In this document: positions 1-11,249 of the stretch, piece after piece
How the letters are laid out: the number at the start of each line of letters is the position of its first letter
Position numbering within the stretch: the stretch's first letter is position 1
NCBI RefSeq assembly: GCF_000004195.4
Contig: NC_030679.2
Span: 147,067,243-147,131,242, forward strand
Direction: 5' to 3'
Source of the DNA: Xenopus tropicalis
Lineage: Eukaryota > Chordata > Amphibia > Anura > Pipidae
Length of the DNA stretch: 64,000 nt
Position numbers and translations under genes: made by a program
The notes under the pieces: generated by a model
The model's input: the letters and a program-made list of their open reading frames with translations, nothing else
The model's database searches: none
Told to the model about the DNA's origin: nothing

Positions 1-925
1 GTACCGCATAGTAACATACTCATCAACATCTCTGCATATACAGTACCGCATAGTAACATACTCATCAACATCTCTGCATATACAGTACCGCATAGTAACA
101 TACGCATCAACATCTCTGGGTATACAGTACCGCATAGTAACATACTCATCAACATCTCTGCATATACAGTACCGCATAGTAACATACTCAGCAACATCTC
201 TGCATATACAGTACCGCATAGTAACATACTCATCAACATCTCTGCATATACAGTACCGCATAGTAACATACTCATCAACATCTCTGCATATACAGTACCG
301 CATAGTAACATACTCATCAACATCTCTGCATATACAGTACCGCATAGTAACATACTCATCAACATCTCTGCATATACAGTACCGCATAGTAACATACGCA
401 TCAACATCTCTGGGTATACAGTACCGCATAGTAACATACTCATCAACATCTCTGCATATACAGTACCGCATAGTAACATACTCATCAACATCTCTGCATA
501 TACAGTACCGCATAGTAACATACTCATCAACATCTCTGCATATACAGTACCGCATAGTAACATACTCATCAACATCTCTGCATATACAGTACCGCATAGT
601 AACATACTCAGCAACATCTCTGCATATACAGTACCGCATAGTAACATACTCAGCAACATCTCTGCATATACAGTACCGCATAGTAACATACTCATCAACA
701 TCTCTGCATATACAGTACCGCATAGTAACATACTCATCAACATCTCTGCATATACAGTACCGCATAGTAACATACTCATCAACATCTCTGCATATACAGT
801 ACCGCATAGTAACATACTCATCAACATCTCTGCATATACAGTACCGCATAGTAACATACTCAGCAACATCTCTGCATATACAGTACCGCATAGTAACATA
901 CTCATCAACATCTCTGCATATACAG
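1..925. repeat. Minisatellite, 42-bp unit, about 22 copies
   Basis: Head-to-tail copies beginning gtaccgcatagtaacatact fill the first 925 bases and run off the left edge. Few variants occur (catc/cagc, tgcata/tgggta), so the copies are young or homogenised. No coding potential. Confidence 0.97.
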
Positions 926-929
926 TATA

Positions 930-1065
930 TAAACCCCACTGCCCCTAAATGAGTTAATAACTGAAGGGAAACCCCACTGCCCCCCAATGAGTTAATAACT
1001 GAAGGGAAACCCCACTGCCCCCCAATGAGTTAATAACTGAAGGGAAACCCCACTGCCCCCCAAGA
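930..1065. repeat. Short tandem repeat, 38-bp unit, about 3.4 copies
   Basis: Copies contain accccactgccccccaatg followed by agttaataactgaaggg. The array directly follows the 42-bp array. Confidence 0.9.
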
Positions 1066-1344
1066 ATGTTTCCTGGAACTCTATGGTGAGTATCACCGGG
1101 CAGTGGAGCTTACAATCTACTTTCACTACATGACAAACAGTAGGATCAGGAGCCAGTTAACCCCCAGGGAACCTACAGGCCCCGGGTAGAGTGGATCCCA
1201 GCACTGCAGAGAAGGCAGCCATGCCTAAACAACCCGAGGCAATCTGCGTGCAAATACAGTAACAGGCAATTAAATTAATAGTGGGGACCTTTATTAACTC
1301 ACACAAGTACAGACTCTAATGAAGGGCAACAGTCTGAACACTAA
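1066..1344. other. Spacer, nothing recognised
   Basis: Non-repetitive AT/GC-mixed sequence. I see no ORF, RNA gene or splice-bounded exon in it. Confidence 0.5.
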
Positions 1345-1760
1345 TTAAAGGAGTGGTTCACCTCTGAGTTAACTTTAATTATGTTATATAATTGTTCATT
1401 CTAAGCAACTTTTCAACTGGTCTTAATTTTTCAATTATTTTCCTTCTTCTTCAAACTCTTTGCAGCTTTCAAATGGGGGTCACTGACCCCGGCAGCCAAA
1501 CCCTATTGCTCTGTGAGGCTCCAGTTTTATTGTTATTGTTACTTTTTATTCCTTATCTTTCTATTCAGCCCCTCCCCTATTCATATTCCAGCCTCTCACT
1601 CAAACCAATGCCTGGTTGCTATGGTAATTTGGACCCTAGCAACCAGATAGCTGTTGGAGAGCTGCTACATAAAAAGCTAAATAATTAAGAAAAAAATTAC
1701 AAATAATAAAAAATGAAGACCAATTGCAAGTTTTCTCAGAATATCTCTCTCTAAATAATA
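1345..1760 (+). mobile_element. Xenopus-type short inverted-repeat element (MITE-like), copy 1
   Basis: It contains agttaactttaattatgtt, tttcaaatgggggtcactga and ggttgctatggtaatttgga in the order I recall for an abundant Xenopus repeat. The same family recurs in the opposite orientation at about 3395-3790 and 50755-51185. It is non-coding. The 98-aa frame at 1392-1688 is a chance ORF in the element. The family name is not assigned. Confidence 0.75.
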
Positions 1761-2243
1761 ATAGGTTAGGCGTAGGGATACTGCGTTCAAGATCTAATTC
1801 TGGAAGGGGAGACTATTTTTTCCTGAATGTGACTATATTTAACCTAAAATAACTAGGTAACAAAAATCCTTACTATATACCCCCGTCGGCCGTGGGAAGT
1901 GACTCCCAGCTGTTAGAGACACGCTGCCACCTTGTGGCTGACAGACACATTGCTACTGCCGGATGTGATTGAAATTAAAGGGGAAGATAAATATGGACCT
2001 TGCACAGTCCCGGCAGTAACCCCAGGGGGCCTCCCTTTGGGGCATCACCACATAGTTTCCCCCGGGGGGGGGGGGGGGAAGGGACATGTTGTAACGCTCT
2101 ATTGTCTTTCTATCCAGCCTGAAGAACCCGAATAACCTGTATTTCCCTGCCTGCCGGCCCCGGACGCAACCTCAGTTACCATGGCAACCAGACAGCCAGT
2201 CGGAAGTCGGAATGGAAGCTGAATAGGAAAGCGCCTGAACAGG
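1761..2243. other. Spacer, nothing recognised
   Basis: Mixed sequence with a G run near 2066-2080. The 67-aa frame at 1932-2135 has no recognisable similarity and was not called. Confidence 0.5.
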
Positions 2244-3384
2244 TAAATCATCAATAAAATGGAGTTGGCGCTCAACGAATTAGACCACCCAGTGTAAATA
2301 TAATAATCAATTTATTTGAATTTTTAATTCATTAAAATAAAAATAATCACACAGAGTTACACATAATTAGTCTTATATTAAAAAACAAAGAATAAAAAAT
2401 ACCTATACATGAACTAATAATCATGAATTAAATATAATACCAGAGTAAGAAAAGACACATTAGTGACGTCACCGCTCGGAAGAGAAGCGGCGCTGTGCCG
2501 TTTGTAGGGGGCTGATCCTCAGACTGTTTCTGACCCGGGACAGAGGGTAATATATCTAACACTACAAGTGTGGGGGGATCTATTTAATATTTGGGGATAA
2601 TTTTGTTCTAGATTTTATGAATTGCCGGCCTGTGAACCGGTTTTAACCCTTGGTGCACTTAGGGTGTTTGCCTGAGAGAGATCTCCCTATAGGAGCCAGT
2701 TTGCCCTAATTAATTGCAGTAATAGGCGATTAGTTATTAGTGAAGCCTCAATTAATGAACTTCATATCTATTTATTGGGTATATGTGCAATAATCCTCTC
2801 CCTCCTGTGTATAATGTAACAATCTGCTATAGAGTTATTTAGTTTATCCGCTTTATCTGTTTTTACACATATTTTGCTATATCTCTGATAATTTGTTTCA
2901 TGTATTGATTCTTTTTGGTAACTTCAATTTTTAATTCCTACTGTTCTATGAAATTATACAATGCCATTTCCATTTCTCTATTAAGTGACAAATCTTTTCT
3001 TACTCTGGTATTATATTTAATTCATGATTATTAGTTCATGTATAGGTATTTTTTATTCTTTGTTTTTTAATATAAGACTAATTATGTGTAACTCTGTGTG
3101 ATTATTTTTATTTTAATGAATTAAAAATTCAAATAAATTGATTATTATATTTACACTGGGTGGTCTAATTCGTTGAGCGCCAACTCCGTTTTGTAATAAT
3201 TTTTTTAGTTTATATTTGGGATTAGTCCGGAGGAAGGCAGCTGTTCACTTTTGTTTAGGTCACATTTATGGTCATTATTGTTGGGTATTTATGTGGTTTT
3301 TTGCTAATTGCACGTTATTTTACACTTAGAAGTTAAAATTAATTAAGCGCAGATAAAGGTTGATTTCAAATCATCAATAAAATA
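2244..3384. mobile_element. Insertion with long inverted-repeat arms and apparent 15-bp target duplication
   Basis: Arms of about 195 bp at 2257-2452 and 2995-3192 are near-perfect reverse complements (arm tip ggagttggcgctcaacgaat; the other arm ends in its complement). The direct repeat aaatcatcaataaaa occurs at about 2246-2260 and 3370-3384 and may be a target-site duplication bracketing the whole 1.1 kb block. No ORF is present. The long inverted arms suggest a non-autonomous DNA transposon. The long target duplication is more typical of retrotransposition, so the class is unresolved. Confidence 0.7.
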
Positions 3385-3394
3385 AATAAATACA

Positions 3395-3790
3395 AAGCTT
3401 TACCTTTAAATTAACTTCTAGTATGTTGTAGAGAGTAATATTCTGAGGCAAATTGCAATTGGTCTTAGTTTTTTACTATTTGTGGTTTTTGAAATATTTA
3501 TCTGTTCGTTCAGGTTGGAATGTGGGCAGCTATCTGGTTGCTAGGGTCTAATGTAACCTAGCAACCAGGCAGTGGTTTGAAAGAGAGACAGGGATATGAA
3601 CAGAGGAGGGGCCTAAATAGAGACTGAAAGATAAGTAATAATAATGATAAAACTGGCGCCTCACAGAGCAATCATTTACTTGTTGCCGGGGTCAGTGACC
3701 CCCATCTGAAAGCTGCAAAGAGTCAGAAGAAGGAAAAAAAATACAAATGAAGAATAGTTGCTAGGAATAGGCCATTCTATAACCCAGCCA
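3395..3790 (-). mobile_element. Xenopus-type inverted-repeat element (MITE-like), copy 2
   Basis: Same family as 1345-1760, inverted: ggttgctagggtctaatg, ccggggtcagtgaccccc and gaaagctgcaaagagtcaga appear in reverse order and strand. Non-coding. Confidence 0.72.
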
Positions 3791-4455
3791 ATCCCTAGCT
3801 TTTATTATTGGGGTCAGCGACCCTGACAACCAGCCAGGAAGAAGCGGAATAAAAAAGAAAAACTTGTTTATATATTAGAGCCCCATTTCCCCGCACGTGA
3901 GTGGCGGCTTCCCAGAATGGCACTACAGGCAGTCTCGCAATGAGCTGGCACTCAGCATTCCGCCGCACTGCAACTGTCACCCTGTCAGTTTTTGGTTACA
4001 AAAGCCAAAGGGGATTTCCTACCCCCCCCAGTGGCTGAACGAATCCGTCGATGCAGAAATGGGACTCGGAAAGTCAGATAAAGGGCAACTATAATAACAA
4101 CTGGGTGTTTACTGGGAAGAGCGAGCGATGAGTAAGGGGGGGGGGAGTTACTAACAGGCCGTTCTTGGAAAGCAAGGGAACGCTCGGAGCGAGAGCGCAG
4201 CAGCTTCTGCGTGAGAGAGGGTTGGCGCCGGGGGAGAGTGGGCGCCTAATGCAGTCAGGGACAAATATACCCCATGCCTACCAGCCTGGGGTAAATATAT
4301 CCCTCTGTTAATATATGCACATATATTGTACCTATCTGCGTATCTGGAATTATTCACAGGTGTGGGGGCGCCCGGACGGCGTGTTCCCTGTGTGTTCCCG
4401 GGGCGAAATGTGGGGTGCATGTCTAATGCCTCCCCCCTCAATACAGGGGAGTGCC
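3791..4455. other. Unassigned low-repeat sequence
   Basis: GC-richer unique-looking sequence. Frames of 60-96 aa on both strands lack similarity that I recognise, and no clear acceptor/donor pair brackets any of them. Confidence 0.45.
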
Positions 4456-4800
4456 GGGAAAATCACTGCAGAAAATACACTGAGTATTACATTAACCCTA
4501 TACATACCAGGAAAATCACTGCAGAAAATACACTGAGTATTGCATTAACCCTATACATACCAGGAAAATCACTGCAGAAAATACACTGAGTATTGCATTA
4601 ACCCTATACATACCAGGAAAATCACTGCAGAAAATACACTGAATGTATTACATAAACCCTACAAATGCCGGTAAGATCACTGCAGAAAATACACTGAAAG
4701 TATTACATTAACCCTACACATGCCGGTAAGATCACTACAGAAAATATACTGAATGTATTAAATTAACCCTATACATGCCAGAAAGATCCCTGTAGAAACC
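4456..4800. repeat. Tandem repeat, 53-bp unit, about 6.5 copies
   Basis: Unit contains aggaaaatcactgcagaaaa and cattaaccctatacat. Copies diverge toward the right end (ccggtaagatcactacag). Confidence 0.92.
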
Positions 4801-5300
4801 AGTACAGGGAACCGGCAATGTCTCCCCACCTAAGGCCATTCTAAGCAGTAGGGTTGTTCTGTAAGAGCGGATTGCTGGGCCGCCACCTCCACTAGCCCCT
4901 CCCATCTGTTGCTATAAGCACTTGTTCAGAGTCAGAACCAGCAGTGCAGCCAATATAAACAGACAGTGCAAGTGGTGGGGGCCCCTAGGGGCCAAACACT
5001 CAGGCTCGTTACTGATAATGAGCTCTAATGCCCCCCCCACGCGGTCGCACATGTAAATTTGTTTATGGTTTGGCCAAAAGGCTCACGTGTTCCTCGGTTC
5101 TCTAAATGCTGCGAATTCCCCGCCGCCGGCCCACGACTTCCCTTCTCTGCAACTGAGCGGCGTGACGCAATACTGACTGCCCCGGGGCTTCTGGGAAGTG
5201 CCCAGCACCTGACTCTAACGCATCAAAACAACCAATCTAAAGGGGGAAATTAACCACGTACAGATCAGCTTCCATTCATTTCCCCCATTCTTTTACGTCA
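4801..5300. other. Unassigned spacer
   Basis: No repeat period and no supportable exon. Confidence 0.45.
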
Positions 5301-6510
5301 TTAATATTACTACATACATGGGTAGGGGCTGCCGTACTGACAGTACAGGATGAGGCAACAGACTTAGTATAATATATACATGGGTAGGGGCTGCCGTACT
5401 GACAGTACAGGATGAGGCAACAGACTTAGTATAATATATACATGGGTAAGGGCTGCCGTACTAAGTCTGTTGCCTCATCCTGTACTGTCAGTACGGCAGC
5501 CCCTACCCATGTATATATTATACTAAGTCTGTTGCCTCATCCTGTACTGTCAGTACGGCAGCCCCTACCCATGTATATATTATACTGACAGTACAGAATG
5601 AGGGACAGACTTACTATAATATATACATGGGTAGGGGCTGCTGTACTGACAGTACAGAATGAGGGACAGACTTACTATAATATATACATGGGTAGGGGCT
5701 GCCAAACTGACAGTACATAATGAGGGACAGGCTTAGTATAATATATACATGGGTAGGGGCTGCCGTACTGATAGTACATAATGAGGGACAGACTTACTAT
5801 AATATATACATGGGTAGGGGCTGCCAAACTGACAGTACATAATGAGGGACAGGCTTACTATAATATATACATGGGTAGGGGCTGTTATACTGACAGTACA
5901 GAATGAGGCAACAGACTTAGTATAATATATACATGGGTAGGGGCTGCCATACTGACAGTATATAATGAGGGACAGGCTTACTATAATATATACATGGGTA
6001 GGGGCTGCCATACTGACTGTACAAAATGAGGGACAGGCTTACTATAATATATACATGGGTAGGGGCTGCCATACTGACAGTACAGAATGAGGGACAGGCT
6101 TACTATAATATATACATGAGTAGGGGCTGCCATACTGACAGTACATAATGAGAGACAGACTTAACTATAATAAATAAATGGGTAGGGGCTGCCATACTGA
6201 CAGTACAGAATGAGGGACAGACTTACTATAATATATACATGGGTAGGGGCTGCCTTACTGACAGTACATAATGAGGGACAGGCTTACTATAATATATACA
6301 TGGGTAGGGACTGCCATACTGACAGTACAGAATGAGGCAACAGACTTAGTATAATATATACATGGGTAGGGACTGCCATACTGACAGTACAGAATGAGGC
6401 AACAGACTTAGTATAATATATACATGGGTAGGGACTGCCATACTGACAGTACATGGGTAGGGGCTGCCATACTGACAATAATACATAATGAGGGACAGAC
6501 TTACTATAAT
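5301..6510. repeat. Minisatellite, 60-62-bp unit, about 19 copies, containing inverted units
   Basis: Unit contains tatacatgggtaggggctgc and tgacagtacagaatgaggg. Two adjacent units at about 5461-5585 are reverse-complemented relative to the rest (gcagcccctacccatgtata). The minus-strand frames of 60-92 aa here are repeat artefacts. Confidence 0.95.
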
Positions 6511-6604
6511 GTGATGTGATGGACCCACTCAGCCCTCACACAAGTCAGTACAGGGGGTGATGAGAAGTTTGGGGGATTCCTGTGTAATAAATTATTATAT
6601 TATA

Positions 6605-6610
6605 TTTATT
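6605..6610 (-). terminator. Polyadenylation signal AATAAA of the candidate small gene
   Basis: On the minus strand AATAAA lies 19 nt past the TAA at 6631-6629 of the candidate terminal exon. Cleavage would fall near 6580-6595. The surroundings are AT-rich, so a chance match is possible. Confidence 0.4.
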
Positions 6611-6628
6611 TATATGTATATTTAATAA

Positions 6629-6846
6629 TTAGTAATATTCCCTATATGATTGGTCGGGATGTGAGGAACCCGTATTCTGTATCCCACAAGCCTTTTCCAA
6701 CTCACTGAACTGGTTGGTCACAATATATTCACTCTTCCAGCCAATCACTGACATAGGACACAAGCCCTTCCGCCAAAATAAACTTCTCATTGTGTCATTA
6801 TCAGAGAAATTACATGGAGTCAATTTAGCGACTGGTACTTTGTTAC
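6629..6846 (-). CDS. Candidate terminal coding exon of an uncharacterised small gene
   Basis: On the minus strand, a good acceptor (ccccctattcctctacag) precedes an open frame with varied, non-repetitive composition. It reads NKVPVAKLTPCNFSD near its start, contains FWRKGLCPMSVIGWKSEYIV, and ends SYREYY before TAA, with AATAAA just downstream. Entered in phase 2 it supplies about 71 residues. I do not recognise the family. Together with exons at 9776-9740 and 10186-10108 the phases fit a 108-residue protein. What favours a real gene is the acceptor, stop and poly(A) layout and the ordinary amino-acid mix beside low-complexity arrays. What weakens it is the lack of any identified homologue. Confidence 0.45.
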
Positions 6847-8450
6847 TGTAGAGGAATAGGGGGTACTATATAGCCTTATAATATACTATATGGGGCTAGG
6901 GGATTCCTGTATGTAGATAGGGGGTTCCTATATAGCCTTATAATATACTATATGGGGCTAGGGGATTCCTGTATGTAGATAGGGGGTTCCTATATAGCCT
7001 TATAATATACTATATGGGGCTAGGGGATTCCTGTATGTAGATAGGGGGTTCCTATATAGCCTTATAATATACTATATGGGGCTAGGGGATTCCTGTATGT
7101 AGATAAGGGGTTCCTATATAGCCTTATAATATACTATATGGGGCTAGGGGATTCCTGTATGTAGATAAGGGGTTCCTATATAGCCTTATAATATACTATA
7201 TGGGGCTAGGGGATTCCTGTATGTAGATAGGGGGTTCCTGTATTGCCCTATAATATACTATATGGGGCTAGGGGATTCCTGTATGTAGATAGGGGGTTCC
7301 TGTATTGCCCTATAATATACTATATGGGGCTAGGGGATTCCTGTATGTAGATAGGGGGTTCCCATATAGCCTTATAATATACTATATGGGGCTAGGGGAT
7401 TCCTGTATGTAGATAGGGGGTTCCTATATAGCCTTATAATATACTATATGGGGCTAGGGGATTCCTGTATGTAGATAGGGGGTACTATATAGCCTTATAA
7501 TATACTATATGGGGCTAGGGGATTCCTGTATGTAGATAGGGGGTTCCTGTATTGCCCTATAATATACTATATGGGGCTAGGGGATTCCTGTATGTAGATA
7601 GGGGGTTCCTATATAGCCTTATAATATACTATATGGGGGTAGGGGATTCCTGTATGTAGATAGGGGGTTCCTATATAGCCTTATAATATACTATATGGGG
7701 CTAGGGGATTCCTGTATGTAGATAGGGGGTACTATATAGCCTTATAATATACTATATGGGGCTAGAGGATTCCTGTATGTAGATAGGGGGTTCCTATATA
7801 GCCTTATAATATACTATATGGGGCTAGGGGATTCCTGTATGTAGATAGGGGGTTCCTATATAGCCTTATAATATACTATATGGGGCTAGGGGATTCCTGT
7901 ATGTAGATAGGGGGTTCCTATATAGCCTTATAATATACTATATGGGGCTAGGGGATTCCTGTATGTAGATAGGGGGTTCCTATATAGCCTTATAATATAC
8001 TATATGGGGCTAGGGGATTCCTGTAAGTAGATAGGGGGTACTATATAGCCTTATAATATACTATATGGGGCTAGGGGATTCCTGTATGTAGATAGGGGGT
8101 TCCTATATAGCCTTATAATATACTATATGGGGCTAGGGGATTCCTGTATGTAGATAGGGGGTTCCTATATAGCCTTATAATATACTATATGGGGCTAGGG
8201 ATTCCTGTATGTAGATAGGGGGTTCCTATATAGCCTTATAATATACTATATGGGGCTAGGGGATTCCTGTATGTAGATAGGGGGTTCCTATATAGCCTTA
8301 TAATATACTATATGGGGCTAGGGGATTCCTGTATGTAGATAGGGGGTACTATATAGCCTTATAATATACTATATGGGGCTAGGGGATTCCTGTATGTAGA
8401 TAGGGGGTTCCTATATAGCCTTATAATATACTGTATGCAGATAAGAGGTT
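6847..8450. repeat. Minisatellite, 61-bp unit, about 26 copies
   Basis: Unit contains ggggctaggggattcctgta and tatagccttataatatacta. It starts at the acceptor of the candidate exon 6846-6629. Each unit carries, on the minus strand, ccccctatctacatacag, which resembles that acceptor. Confidence 0.96.
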
Positions 8451-8524
8451 CCTATACTGCCCAATACCATATGGATCTAGGGAGTTCTATACAAACCTAG
8501 AACCCATACCATTTTGGCATATCT

Positions 8525-9435
8525 AATTACCACACAGCCCTATAATATAACATGGGGGGTACAGCCCTATAATATACCATGGGGGGATATGGCCCTATAA
8601 TATACCATGGGGGGTACGGCACTATAATATAACATGGGGGGTACGGCCCTATAATATACCATGGGGGGTACGGCCCTATAATATACCATGGGGGGTACGG
8701 CCCTATAATATAACATGGGGGGATATGGCCCTATAATAAACCATGGGGGGATATGGCCCTATAATAAACCATGGGGGGATATGGCCCTATAATATACCAT
8801 GGGGGGTACGGCCCTATAATATAACATGGGGGGTACGGCCCTATAATATAACATGGGGGGTACGGCCCTATAATATAACATGGGGGGTACGGCCCTATAA
8901 TATAACATGGGGGTACGGCCCTATAATATAACATGGGGGGTACGGCCCTATAATATACCATGGGGGGGTACAGCCCTATAATATACCATGGGGGGGTACG
9001 GCCCTATAATATACCATGGGGGGGTACGGCCCTATAATATACCATGGGGGGGTACAGCCCTATAATATACCATGGGGGGGTACAGCCCTATAATATACCA
9101 TGGGGGGGTACAGCCCTATAATATACCATGGGGGGGTACAGCCCTATAATATACCATGGGGGGTACAGCCCTATAATATACCATGGGGGGGTACAGCCCT
9201 ATAATATACCATGGGGGGTACAGCCCTATAATATACCATGGGGGGGTACGGCCCTATAATATACCATGGGGGGGTACAGTCCTATAATATACCATGGGGG
9301 GTACAGCCCTATAATATACCATGGGGGGGTACAGCCCTATAATATACCATGGGGGGGTACAGCCCTATAATATACCATGGGGGGGTACAGCCCTATAATA
9401 TACCATGGGGGGGTACAGCCCTATAATATACAGTA
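8525..9435. repeat. Minisatellite, 27-28-bp unit, about 33 copies
   Basis: Unit tataatataccatgggggg plus tacagccc, with length variation in the G run. The 62-84-aa ORFs on both strands are repeat artefacts. Confidence 0.96.
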
Positions 9436-9739
9436 CAGAGATGGAGAGTTCTGTACAGAACCTGTGGGCTCAGAGGAGGAGGAATCGGACCAGTTCTGCC
9501 CTGTACCTGACCAATGGATATACAGTAGCTACACACCCATTTATATATATATATACACATATAAAGAAGGAGGTGAGTGCTACCGCGTGGGGGGGGGGGG
9601 CAGATATGGGCCGGGGCATTTAGCAGGGTGATGCTAAATGAGCAAATATAACAGTTATGGGGGGGGGGGGAATACTATTTTTTACCCTCCGCTGGGCAAA
9701 CGGAGTAGAGTTGGCACTTTTTACATGCCCATTACTCAC
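9436..9739. other. Spacer with TA and G microsatellites
   Basis: Contains (ta)n near 9540-9560 and two long G tracts (9589-9600, 9659-9670). Nothing else was recognised. Confidence 0.5.
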
Positions 9740-9776
9740 CAGCAATATGAGTCTGGGCTCCCGTCACTTAGTAACA
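9740..9776 (-). CDS. Possible 37-nt internal exon of the candidate small gene
   Basis: On the minus strand the segment lies between ccctgtag and a strong donor (gctg then gtgagtaat). Its phases (enter 1, leave 2) are exactly those needed to join exon 10186-10108 to exon 6846-6629 without a stop, adding about 12 residues. The acceptor has a poor pyrimidine tract, so this exon is tentative. Confidence 0.3.
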
Positions 9777-9990
9777 CTACAGGGCTCTAACCCATGGCTC
9801 TAACACAGGGCTCTAACCCATGGCTCTAACACAGGGCTCTAACCCATGGCTCTATCCCATGGCTCTAACACAGGGCTCTAGCACAGGGCTCTAACACACG
9901 GCTCTAACACACGGCTCTATCCCATTGCTCTAACACAGGGCTCTCACCCATTGCTCTAACACAGGGTTCTAACACACAGCTCTAACACAT
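9777..9990. repeat. Short tandem repeat, 12-13-bp units (gctctaacacag / gctctaacccat)
   Basis: About 17 alternating units. The array abuts the acceptor of the possible 37-nt exon. Confidence 0.85.
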
Positions 9991-10107
9991 GGACAAAGAA
10001 AATGGAGTGCTGTTCCAAAAGTGGGAAAGGCAGGAGGAATGGGCCAGCAGAACCAGCATCTATCCTGCCCCATACTCCCCCCTTATTGGTGCCCCGGGCG
10101 CACACAC

Positions 10108-10186
10108 CTGTGTATCTGCCCTTCATCAGTCTGGAGGGGTCCCGCGTGGCATCTTCAAGCGGGGTGTAAGGCTTGTACATGGCACC
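10108..10186 (-). CDS. Candidate start-codon exon of the uncharacterised small gene
   Basis: On the minus strand a long pyrimidine tract ending cgcacccag leads into ggtgccATG. The frame begins MYKPYTPLEDATRDPSRLMK and ends at a donor (atacacag then gtgtgtg) in phase 1 after 24 codons. The ATG has a G at -3. The peptide is charged and not low-complexity, unlike the arrays on both sides. I cannot name a homologue. The frame upstream stays open through C-rich repeats up to 11101, which I regard as fortuitous. Confidence 0.42.
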
Positions 10187-10234
10187 CTGGGTGCGTAGGG
10201 GGAACAGGAAGGGGGTCGTGGAGGAAAAGGGAGA

Positions 10235-10500
10235 GGGGAGGAAGGTTGGGGGGGTGCAGAGGGGCAGGAGTGACAGACTGGAGGGGGGGTGCAGAGGGGC
10301 AGGAGTGACAGACTGGAGGGGGGGTGCAGAGGGGCAGGAGTGACAGACTGGAGGGGGGGTGCAGAGGGGCAGGAGTGACAGACTGGAGGGGGGGTGCAGA
10401 GGGGCAGGAGTGACAGACTGGAGGGGGGGTGCAGAGGGGCAGGAGTGACAGACTGGAGGGGGGGTGCAGAGGGGCAGGAGTGACAGACTAGAGGGGGTGC
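10235..10500. repeat. Tandem repeat, 35-bp unit, about 7.5 copies
   Basis: Unit ggtgcagaggggcaggagtg plus acagactggaggggg. G-rich on the plus strand. Confidence 0.95.
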
Positions 10501-11035
10501 AGAGCAGAAGGAGAGGGGTGATGGGGGGGTTGGGTGCAGTGAAGGGGTAGGGCACAGGAGGGGGGTACAAAGGGTGATGACTGGGGGGGGGCAGGAGGGT
10601 GCTGGTGGTGCCATTGGGGGGTGCAAAGGAAAAACAGGAAGGGGCAGGGGAGGGGGGGGAGCAGTAACCTGAGGGGCTGCAGGGGGGGGTTCCCACAGGA
10701 ATAAAGAAAGGGGTAACTATCATAGGAAAGGTGGGGGCAGGGGGGCAGAAGAGGTAAATAATGATATGGGTGGGGGCAGAATGCAGGGAGGGGAGAGGGG
10801 GGCCAATGGCAGAATAATGAGGAATCCCATAAAAATGGAGGCGGGGCAGGGGCAAAATGCAAGTGAGAGGGGCAGGATGAGATGGAGAGGATGGGGGGGT
10901 AGGAGAGGTACGGGGGGCAGGGGGAGCTGGGGGGGCAGGGGGGGCAGGGGGAGCTGGGGGGGCAGGGGGAGCTGGGGGGGCACGGGGGGGGGCAGGGGGA
11001 GCTGGGGGGGCAGGGGGGGCAGGGGGAGCGGACAA
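10501..11035. repeat. G-rich low-complexity tract with short gctgggggggcaggggg repeats
   Basis: Purine/G-rich on the plus strand throughout, with a tight repeat at 10915-11035. The long minus-strand frames of Pro/Ala/Ser here (for example 9956-11101) are composition artefacts. Confidence 0.85.
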
Positions 11036-11039
11036 TAGG

Positions 11040-11190
11040 GATCCGGGCTCCTCTGGAAATTTCGCTGGTTTATTTAAAGTGCGTAGTGAGCCCGACGTCA
11101 CCCACCCTCGGCTCCTCCCCCTGTCACTCCTTCTCTAAGCCGGCCAATCAGCAGCCCCTTTTCGTCCTCTCCCCGCCCACTTCTCTCTCT
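11040..11190 (-). promoter_or_regulatory. Promoter-like block, probably driving the candidate small gene leftward
   Basis: Read on the minus strand, the order is a GC box (gggcgggg, about 11179-11172), an inverted CCAAT box (gattggcc, about 11148-11141), a CRE-like tgacgtcg (about 11101-11094), a TATA-like tttaaataaa (about 11079-11070), then a GC-rich start region near 11040. Spacing suits a minus-strand start. The CCAAT box also reads forward, so bidirectional activity is possible. Confidence 0.45.
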
Positions 11191-11249
11191 ACCTCTCGCC
11201 TTTTGTCTCTGGCTCAGTCCTACTGAGCCAACGGGCCGTTCCTGCTAGC

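Noticed and set aside
1..925. CRISPR array
   Set aside because: Copies are identical end to end with no unique spacers, no cas genes, and the genome is a vertebrate's. The same applies to the other arrays.
9956..11101. 381-codon minus-strand ORF as an N-terminally extended form of the candidate small gene
   Set aside because: The extension is Pro/Ala/Ser from C-rich repeats and begins inside the promoter-like block; the ATG at 10180 is preferred.
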